Assembly: GCA_017303735.1 (NCBI GenBank)
Contig: JAFLCF010000152.1
Coordinates: forward strand, 1 to 10,703
Source: Anaerolineae bacterium
Lineage (GTDB): Bacteria > Chloroflexota > Anaerolineae > Anaerolineales > Villigracilaceae
Direction: 5' to 3'
DNA: 10,703 bases
Part shown: in pieces, positions 6,351-10,703 of the stretch
How the letters are laid out: each line of letters starts with the position of its first letter
Position numbering within the stretch: position 1 is the stretch's first letter
Notes under the pieces: model-generated
The model's input: the letters and a program-made list of their open reading frames with translations, nothing else
What the model was told of the DNA's origin: nothing
The model's database searches: none
Position numbers and translations under genes: made by a program

Positions 6351-6953
6351 TTAAACCCAACGGCGGACACGCTTTTGATAATCACGATACATCTCGCCAT
6401 ACTTTTCGATCAGGAAGGGTTCTTCCAGTCGAACTTGGATGTGAATCAACACATTGCCCAGCAGGGTCACCGCTAGCGTGGCGGCGGTTGGGATGGTAAG
6501 CAACAGCCCAACGAGCATGACCATCATGCCGAGAAAGATTGGGTTGCGCGAAACGCCAAACAATCCATGCTGAACGAGGGCGGATTTACTTTTTTCATCG
6601 ATGCCGATGCGCCACGAGTCGCCCATTTGGAGTTGGGCAACCAACACCCAGATCAAAGCCAGTACAAGCAATACGATCCCGAAAATCATCAGCATGGAGG
6701 AATTCATCCATGTGATGGGGGACAGCCAGCGATAAAAGCCTTCAAGGAATGAGAACACAAACACGATCAAAGCGGTGACAATCAGGGTCAGACGAAATAG
6801 TTTGCCAACAAAATCATGAACCGTATCGCCATTTCCCAGTTTATAAGGGTTGATGCCTGTTCGCTTCCAGGCAATGTAAGAGCGCCAGAACATGGCGAGT
6901 CCGAAGAACAAGAGGAAGTAAATGGGAAGGAAGATTTTCAATAGGGTCGTCAT
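6351..6953 (-). CDS. Isoprenylcysteine/phospholipid methyltransferase-like integral membrane protein (ICMT/PEMT family)
   Basis: 200 residues with about five hydrophobic segments (near 6-22, 55-72, 87-106, 138-153, 154-172). The SAM-binding signature of the family is visible: HG-x5-RNPIF (129-140) and, after the last helix, RLEEPFLIEKYG and YRDYQKRVRRW. Eukaryotic members methylate prenylated Cys or phosphatidylethanolamine; bacterial members are mostly uncharacterised, and the true substrate here is unknown. It is the first gene of the left operon. The ATG at 6953 follows GGAGATACCT, whose GGAG is the outer part of the left arm of the large dyad, so repressor binding and translation initiation share bases. 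Its place ahead of a metal sensor suggests membrane or lipid modification under metal stress, which is a guess. Confidence 0.88.
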   Translation of the reverse strand: MTTLLKIFLPIYFLLFFGLAMFWRSYIAWKRTGINPYKLGNGDTVHDFVGKLFRLTLIVTALIVFVFSFLEGFYRWLSPITWMNSSMLMIFGIVLLVLALIWVLVAQLQMGDSWRIGIDEKSKSALVQHGLFGVSRNPIFLGMMVMLVGLLLTIPTAATLAVTLLGNVLIHIQVRLEEPFLIEKYGEMYRDYQKRVRRWV

Positions 6954-6957
6954 AGGT

Positions 6958-6995
6958 ATCTCCGATAGTTGAATGGTTGCTCAACTATCGGAGAT
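6958..6995 (-). promoter_or_regulatory. 15-8-15 perfect dyad, candidate operator of the SmtB-like repressor
   Basis: ATCTCCGATAGTTGA at 6958-6972 and its exact complement at 6981-6995, separated by 8 bases. The core TGA-GCAACCAT-TCA resembles the TGAACA...ATTCA core of SmtB-family operators. The dyad covers the downstream edge of the -10 box, the predicted start and the GGAG of the methyltransferase gene. RNA starting near 6987 would still form an 8-9 bp hairpin right before the ribosome-binding site. Confidence 0.75.
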
Positions 6996-7022
6996 TTTAC
7001 GTCGTTACTCGGATTTCGTCAA
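6994..7022 (-). promoter_or_regulatory. Promoter of the left (minus-strand) metal operon
   Basis: Minus-strand TTGACG at 7022-7017 and TAAAAT at 6999-6994 with a 17-base spacer, each one base off consensus. The start is expected near 6987, inside the dyad 6958-6995, about 34 bases before the ATG of the methyltransferase gene. Confidence 0.75.
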
Positions 7023-7056
7023 GATGACAAACCAAGCGATTATGAAGTTTTTTGCC

Positions 7057-7084
7057 TTGACAATTCATCCTGAATGGGTAAAAT
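7057..7084 (+). promoter_or_regulatory. Promoter of the cmtR-like / P1B ATPase operon
   Basis: Perfect -35 TTGACA at 7057-7062, 16-base spacer, -10 TAAAAT at 7079-7084. The start is expected near 7091, about 28 bases before the ATG at 7119. The -10 box touches the dyad 7083-7102, so a bound repressor would block polymerase. Confidence 0.8.
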
Positions 7085-7102
7085 ATCATTACATACTGAT
7101 AT
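7083..7102 (+). promoter_or_regulatory. Candidate CmtR-like operator
   Basis: ATATCATTACATACTGATAT is a 20-bp near-palindrome: 16 of 20 positions are symmetric, with ATATCA/TGATAT as outer arms and TA/TA inside. It overlaps the end of the -10 box and the expected start site. A further ATGATAT at 7104-7110 gives a second, wider repeat with ATATCAT at 7083-7089. Its sequence differs from the left operator, as expected for two distinct sensors. Confidence 0.65.
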
Positions 7103-7118
7103 GATGATATGAGGAACC

Positions 7119-7469
7119 ATGCTAATCACTTCCACCACCTCCAGCATTGACCTGCAAGCCAAACTGTTTCGCGGTTTTGCGGACCCCTCGCGCTTGGGAA
7201 TCCTGGATGCGTTGCGCAATGGACCATTAACCGTAAGCGAAATCGTCGAGGCTACCAGTCTCTCTCAGCCTAATGTTTCAAATCACCTGGGTTGTTTGCG
7301 TGATTGTGGATTGGTTACGGCTGAACAGCAGGGACGATATGTCACCTACCATTTGAGCGATGACCGTGTAGGAGAACTGATTGCGCTTGCCGAGTCGTTG
7401 CTCGCTGATGTCGCGCGGGGTGTCTATGAATGCACACGTTACAACATAAAGGTTTCTAAAAATGGCTAA
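7119..7469 (+). CDS. cmtR: CmtR-like ArsR-family Cd/Pb sensor repressor
   Basis: 116 residues; the start has GAGGAA five to six bases upstream of the ATG. The winged-helix core is visible: FADPSRLGILDAL (20-32), recognition helix LSQPNVSNHLGCLRDCGLV (48-66), wing QGRYVTYHLS. Cys59-x3-Cys63 in the recognition helix, plus Cys105 near the C-terminus, reproduce the C57-C61-C102 ligand set and spacing of Mycobacterium tuberculosis CmtR, which binds Cd(II) and Pb(II). The alpha5 His site of the other repressor in this window is missing. The gene overlaps the ATPase start by 8 bases, so both are made together, with the repressor acting on its own promoter through 7083-7102. Confidence 0.9.
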   Translation: MLITSTTSSIDLQAKLFRGFADPSRLGILDALRNGPLTVSEIVEATSLSQPNVSNHLGCLRDCGLVTAEQQGRYVTYHLSDDRVGELIALAESLLADVARGVYECTRYNIKVSKNG

Positions 7470-9552
7470 CACACAAACTCTCGAAATCCCCATCTCAGGC
7501 ATGGACTGCGCCGAATGCACCCAGCACGTCCAACATGCCATTGAGAAACTGCCTGGTGTGCAATCTGTGAATGTTTTTCTCGGCACGGAAAAGGCAGTCG
7601 TAAAACTCGATCCTGCCCAAGTGGATATCCCCACGATCCGCTCCGCTGTTCAGGGTGCAGGATATGACGTGCCCGCTTCAGACGCCCCGAAAGCTGATCC
7701 CGTTTCAATGGGCGATTTCAACCGCCGATTAACTGTCATGCTGGTCGGCGTGTTCACGATCATTCTCAGCGTGGTCATCTTTGGTGAAGTCCTGGGATTA
7801 TTCGACTTCCTGAATGAACGCGTCCCCTTCCTGCTTGGTCTGGTACTTGTGATTGCAGGCGGCTATCCTGTCTTTATGAATGTCATCCGCGCCACACTCA
7901 AACGTCAGATCATCTCTCACACCTTGATGACCCTCGGCGTCATCGCTGCGTTGGTTGTCGGTCAATGGGTCACGGCGGCATTGGTCGTAGTGTTCATGCG
8001 CATTGGTGATTACGTGGAAAACTTCACCACCGAAAGCGCCCGCCGCGCCGTGAAGGAACTCACAGCCCTCACCCCGCAAACCGCCCGCGTGGAGCGCGAT
8101 GGAGCGGAAGTGGAAATCCCCGTTAGCGAGGTTAAAGTTGGTGAGACCATTATCGTGCGTCCTGGTGAAAAGATTGCCGTAGACGGCGAAGTGGTCAGCG
8201 GACAGGCAACCATTGACCAATCTGCGATCACAGGCGAATCCATGCCCATCGAAGCGGCGAATGGAACCCATGTCTATGCGGCAACGATTGCCAAATTAGG
8301 CAGTCTGCGAATCCGCGCCGAGCGTATCGGATCTGACACAACCTTTGGGCGCGTGGTCAAAATGGTGGAGGAAGCCGAAGCGCATCGCGCCGATGTTCAG
8401 CAACTCGCCGATAAATTCAGCGCCTGGTATCTCCCCGTTGTTGCAGTCATTGCCGCACTGACGTTTCTGTTCACACGTAATCCTTTGTCAACCGCCGCCG
8501 TATTATTAGTCGCTTGTTCGTGTTCCTTTGCGCTGGCAACTCCTGTTGCCATGCTCGCCTCAGTAGGTGCAAGCGCCAAACGCGGACTGCTCATCAAGGG
8601 CGGCAAGTATCTTGAATTGCTCGCGCGCGCCGATGTGTTGTTGGTGGATAAAACAGGCACACTCACTCTAGGTCAACCACAAGTGACTGATGTCGTTCCT
8701 TTGAATGGACTTTCTCGAACTGAAATCCTCTCCCTTGCCGCATCCGTTGAACGTTATTCCGAGCATCCATTGGCAGAAGCCGTGCGTACCCTTGCCCGCA
8801 GCGAAAATATCGCCCTGGTCGAACCGCAGGACTTTGAATCCGTGCCTGGGCATGGTGTGCGCGCCGTGATTGACTCGCGCCGTGTTGCCGTGGGTAATCG
8901 CCGCTTGATTCCTTCCGCAGAATCATTATCCGTTGCCAGCGAACTTGAAGCTCAAGGCAAAACACTGCTCTTCATGGAAAGGGACAACGAACTTGTAGGT
9001 GTGTTTGCCGCCACAGATACTTTGCGCAGTGAAGTTCCTGCCGCATTGAAGGAAGCTCGTTCGTTGGGCATCCGTCATATCGAGTTGCTTACAGGTGACA
9101 ATGAAAAAACTGCATCTGCGCTCGCAAAGAAGTTAGGCGTTTCCTACCGCGCCAACCTTCTGCCCGAAAACAAGATTGACATCGTGAAGGAATATCAGGC
9201 GAAGGGACATGTGGTTGTGATGGTCGGCGACGGTGTGAACGACGCGCCCGCGCTGGCTCAGGCGGATATAGGCATTGCAATGGGCGCTGCAGGCACGGAC
9301 GTCGCCATTGAAGCGGCGCACATCGCCCTCATGCGTGAAGATTGGAATTTGGTGCCGGATGTGTTGAAGATCGCGCAGCGTACCATGCGTGTCGTAAAAA
9401 CAAACCTTTTGTTTACGACTACCTATAACGTCATCGGGCTGACTCTTGCCGCGTTTGGCTTCCTGCCACCTGTCCTCGCTGCCGCCGCGCAGTCCCTACC
9501 CGATATCGGCATCATGGGAAATTCAGCGAGACTACTGAAACACAAGTCCTGA
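7462..9552 (+). CDS. P1B heavy-metal-transporting P-type ATPase with CSC membrane motif
   Basis: 696 residues. Domains in order: HMA domain with GMDCAEC (13-19); membrane helices at about 90-185; actuator TGES (257-260); membrane motif ACSCSFALATP (351-361); DKTGT with Asp396; His435-Pro436; GDGVND (589-594); last helix pair ending QSLPDIGIMGNSARLL (677-692). The catalytic motifs are intact, so it should be an active pump. The membrane metal motif reads CSC (352-354) where most soft-metal P1B pumps have CPC. The final helix has Asp681, recalling the Asp of Zn/Cd/Pb pumps, but not their full pattern. Coupled to a CmtR-like sensor, it probably exports Cd, Pb or Zn; in M. tuberculosis the CmtR partner is also a P1B ATPase. 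Its subgroup is uncertain. The ATG lies within the end of the cmtR-like gene; its TGA at 9550-9552 is followed by a strong terminator. Confidence 0.93.
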   Translation: MANTQTLEIPISGMDCAECTQHVQHAIEKLPGVQSVNVFLGTEKAVVKLDPAQVDIPTIRSAVQGAGYDVPASDAPKADPVSMGDFNRRLTVMLVGVFTIILSVVIFGEVLGLFDFLNERVPFLLGLVLVIAGGYPVFMNVIRATLKRQIISHTLMTLGVIAALVVGQWVTAALVVVFMRIGDYVENFTTESARRAVKELTALTPQTARVERDGAEVEIPVSEVKVGETIIVRPGEKIAVDGEVVSGQATIDQSAITGESMPIEAANGTHVYAATIAKLGSLRIRAERIGSDTTFGRVVKMVEEAEAHRADVQQLADKFSAWYLPVVAVIAALTFLFTRNPLSTAAVLLVACSCSFALATPVAMLASVGASAKRGLLIKGGKYLELLARADVLLVDKTGTLTLGQPQVTDVVPLNGLSRTEILSLAASVERYSEHPLAEAVRTLARSENIALVEPQDFESVPGHGVRAVIDSRRVAVGNRRLIPSAESLSVASELEAQGKTLLFMERDNELVGVFAATDTLRSEVPAALKEARSLGIRHIELLTGDNEKTASALAKKLGVSYRANLLPENKIDIVKEYQAKGHVVVMVGDGVNDAPALAQADIGIAMGAAGTDVAIEAAHIALMREDWNLVPDVLKIAQRTMRVVKTNLLFTTTYNVIGLTLAAFGFLPPVLAAAAQSLPDIGIMGNSARLLKHKS

Positions 9553-9563
9553 AGAAAACCTAT

Positions 9564-9599
9564 AAAAATGACCCTGCATTATTCGCAGGGTCATTTTTT
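9564..9599. terminator. Strong bidirectional Rho-independent terminator
   Basis: A 14-bp perfect stem, AAAAATGACCCTGC at 9564-9577 and GCAGGGTCATTTTT at 9585-9598, with a 7-base loop. U-runs follow on both strands: six on plus, five on minus. It ends the second ATPase gene and, from the other side, the DsbA-like gene that stops at 9612. Confidence 0.93.
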
Positions 9600-9611
9600 G
9601 GTATGGAATAC

Positions 9612-10190
9612 CTAATTAGTGAGCCTTAGTTGTCTACTATAAGGCAATCGTGATGCCAAGGTTTCAAACGCCTGAAACGTTTCAAGCGCATCCACTTCTG
9701 CAGGTTTTTCCATCAATTCAAGGTGGATGGAGTGCTTGTTGTCAAGCACAAGCGTTGGTGTGCCGAAAACTTTCCATTTTTCAACGGCATGCTTATGACT
9801 ATTGTGTATCTCTTGAGCCATTTGTGGAATGTGCCAGTCTGCTCGGAAACGATCCACATCCAATCCGGCTTGTTGCGCCGCACCAATCAATGTAGATTCG
9901 TCGCCCAATTCAAGCAGCTGCTCATGCACAGCATGTTCCAGTGCATCATGAAAGCGCAGGAAAGCCTCACTGCTCTGACGGCGAGCCGCTTCTGCGGAAA
10001 TAAAGCCCCGCAACTCTGAGTTGGCTGTAGACCACGGTTGGTTCCAATATTCAGTGGGGTCATCCATCTGAATCGCAAAGGCACGCCACGTAATATCCAG
10101 TGGTTGCCCATTTTTCTTCACTGCATTTAACCACGCATAGACCAGATAACTTTCGCGGCAGGCATAACTGTAGTAAATATCGATTTTCAT
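9612..10190 (-). CDS. DsbA/FrnE-family thioredoxin-fold protein with CxxS active site
   Basis: 192 residues, cytoplasmic by appearance (no signal). The fold markers are IDIYYSYACRESYL (3-16), the long helical insert, HNSHKHAVEKWKVFGTPTLVL with the cis-Pro at 145, and a C-terminal helix. FrnE-like members are CPxC dithiol oxidoreductases or isomerases; here the active site is C11-R-E-S14, a CxxS monothiol form. Such a protein could still form mixed disulfides, act as an isomerase, or work in a glutathione-S-transferase-kappa or chromene-isomerase-like way. The ATG at 10190 lies 7 bases past the upstream stop, and AGGA sits about 12 bases before it, so coupling is likely. A role in oxidative or metal-thiol stress fits the neighbourhood but is inference. 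Confidence 0.85.
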   Translation of the reverse strand: MKIDIYYSYACRESYLVYAWLNAVKKNGQPLDITWRAFAIQMDDPTEYWNQPWSTANSELRGFISAEAARRQSSEAFLRFHDALEHAVHEQLLELGDESTLIGAAQQAGLDVDRFRADWHIPQMAQEIHNSHKHAVEKWKVFGTPTLVLDNKHSIHLELMEKPAEVDALETFQAFETLASRLPYSRQLRLTN

Positions 10191-10197
10191 ACCAGCA

Positions 10198-10662
10198 TCA
10201 GTTTCCTGCCTGGTCAGGCGAAGCTCGCTTAAGCACGCCGCTCAATAATGGCAGCGGTGTCTGGGATACGACTTCGTCAAGGTGCGCGTCTCCACCCGTT
10301 TGGATCAATTGCTTAAGCGCAGTTTTATCCTCGATGCTTTCGAACAGCGTCGTCTGCAAAATCTCTTTGACTCCCTCACCGCCTGTCAGCCGCAGCCAAA
10401 GCGGTCCGCTGTTCGGTTCAACCTCCAGTCCGAATTTGAAGAAGGGACAGCATAGCCGTTCGTTCTCGATGAATCTGGCAATCGCCATAAACCTGCCCGG
10501 TTCATTCACAAAGCGGATCGCAAATCCATCCGGTAATTCCTGAACTTCTTGTGCCAGCGCGAACAATTGGGGAGCGGTGATGACATGCTCTTCACGCACG
10601 TCGGCGGGAATGGCTGTCAGGTCACAGGCTAAAGGTGGTATCTCATTCAAATTAGTAACCAT
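10198..10662 (-). CDS. Uncharacterised small protein with ER-x-CCPFF motif
   Basis: 154 residues, no signal or membrane segment. The start has AGAGGAG eight bases upstream of the ATG. Visible motifs are LACDLTAIPAD (11-21), ELPDGFAIRF (42-51), ARFIENERLCCPFFKFGLEVE (split over 62-82; Cys71-Cys72) and GPLWLRLTGGEGVKE (86-100). This set recurs in small uncharacterised bacterial proteins that I associate with metal, often mercury, resistance loci; I know of no proven function. The tail after about residue 105 seems longer than usual for that group. The adjacent Cys pair and Cys13 could bind a soft metal. The gene is followed 7 bases later by the CxxS DsbA-like gene, so the two form a small operon whose promoter lies at or beyond the window end. 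Confidence 0.75.
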   Translation of the reverse strand: MVTNLNEIPPLACDLTAIPADVREEHVITAPQLFALAQEVQELPDGFAIRFVNEPGRFMAIARFIENERLCCPFFKFGLEVEPNSGPLWLRLTGGEGVKEILQTTLFESIEDKTALKQLIQTGGDAHLDEVVSQTPLPLLSGVLKRASPDQAGN

Positions 10663-10703
10663 TTCTAAATCTCCTCTGAAGCGCGTATCTTGTTCATTGA
10701 TTG

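Noticed and set aside
7798..8271. 157-residue minus-strand ORF
   Set aside because: Antisense shadow within the second ATPase; composition rich in His, Gly and Asp as expected from the complement of coding sequence.
9660..9690. TTTCA/TGAAA repeats near the end of the DsbA-like gene
   Set aside because: They encode a simple ETFQAFETL stretch inside a helix; explained by coding.
10100..10543. 147-residue plus-strand ORF
   Set aside because: Shadow of the CC-motif protein and the DsbA-like start on the minus strand; Ser/Pro-rich with no domain.
10681..10703. ATGAACA half-site on the minus strand before the CC-motif gene, like an ArsR operator half
   Set aside because: Only 23 bases remain in the window and no matching second arm is visible.
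1..10703. CRISPR arrays, insertion sequences, tRNA or rRNA genes
   Set aside because: No spaced direct repeats, transposase-like proteins, terminal repeats or cloverleaf candidates were seen.

Overview
The window looks like a chromosomal metal-handling island from a bacterium of medium GC content. The style of the proteins (a LytR_C-type envelope protein, SCO and PCu(A)C copper proteins, an isoprenylcysteine-methyltransferase-like enzyme next to P1B ATPases, small rhodaneses) suggests Chloroflexota, perhaps Anaerolineae. That placement is an impression from family resemblance only. Good GGAG/AGGA ribosome-binding sites and TTGAC(A/G)-N16/17-TAAAAT promoters show ordinary sigma70-type expression.

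Layout. (1) 2-409, plus strand: the C-terminal end of a LytR/CpsA/Psr-type envelope protein, cut by the window edge. (2) 410-586: a convergent gap holding a hairpin terminator. (3) 587-6953, minus strand: a ten-gene cluster read right to left. In order it encodes a membrane methyltransferase of the ICMT/PEMT type, a SmtB/CzrA-like ArsR repressor, a small exported protein A, a P1B-4 ATPase (SPC and HEGST motifs), a four-helix membrane protein, a SCO1/SenC copper protein, a PCu(A)C copper-chaperone lipoprotein, a small exported protein B, a membrane-anchored rhodanese interrupted by an in-frame UGA, and a rhodanese lipoprotein. Most gaps are short or overlapping. A terminator-like hairpin before the rhodanese pair may make it a sub-operon. 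(4) 6954-7118: a divergent control region with two back-to-back promoters, each overlapped by its own dyad. (5) 7119-9552, plus strand: a CmtR-like ArsR sensor overlapping a second P1B ATPase, closed by a strong bidirectional terminator. (6) 9612-10662, minus strand: a DsbA/FrnE-like protein with CxxS in place of CxxC and, upstream of it, a small uncharacterised protein with a CC motif.

How it may work together: two metal sensors with different ligand sets (a D-x-H...H-x2-H site, known for Zn/Co-type sensing, and a C-x3-C plus C-terminal Cys site, known for Cd/Pb sensing) face away from each other and each heads an operon with its own efflux ATPase. The left operon adds periplasmic or outer-face copper delivery proteins of the kind that load the CuA site of cytochrome oxidase, plus sulfur-transfer proteins, so it may couple metal export with metal-centre assembly.

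Most worth a second look: the UGA at the CxC position of the anchored rhodanese, with a SECIS-like hairpin after it (selenoprotein or fresh nonsense mutation); the two paralogous small exported proteins ending in I-x-HPP-x2; the 15-8-15 perfect dyad at the left promoter; and the CSC replacement of CPC in the second ATPase.
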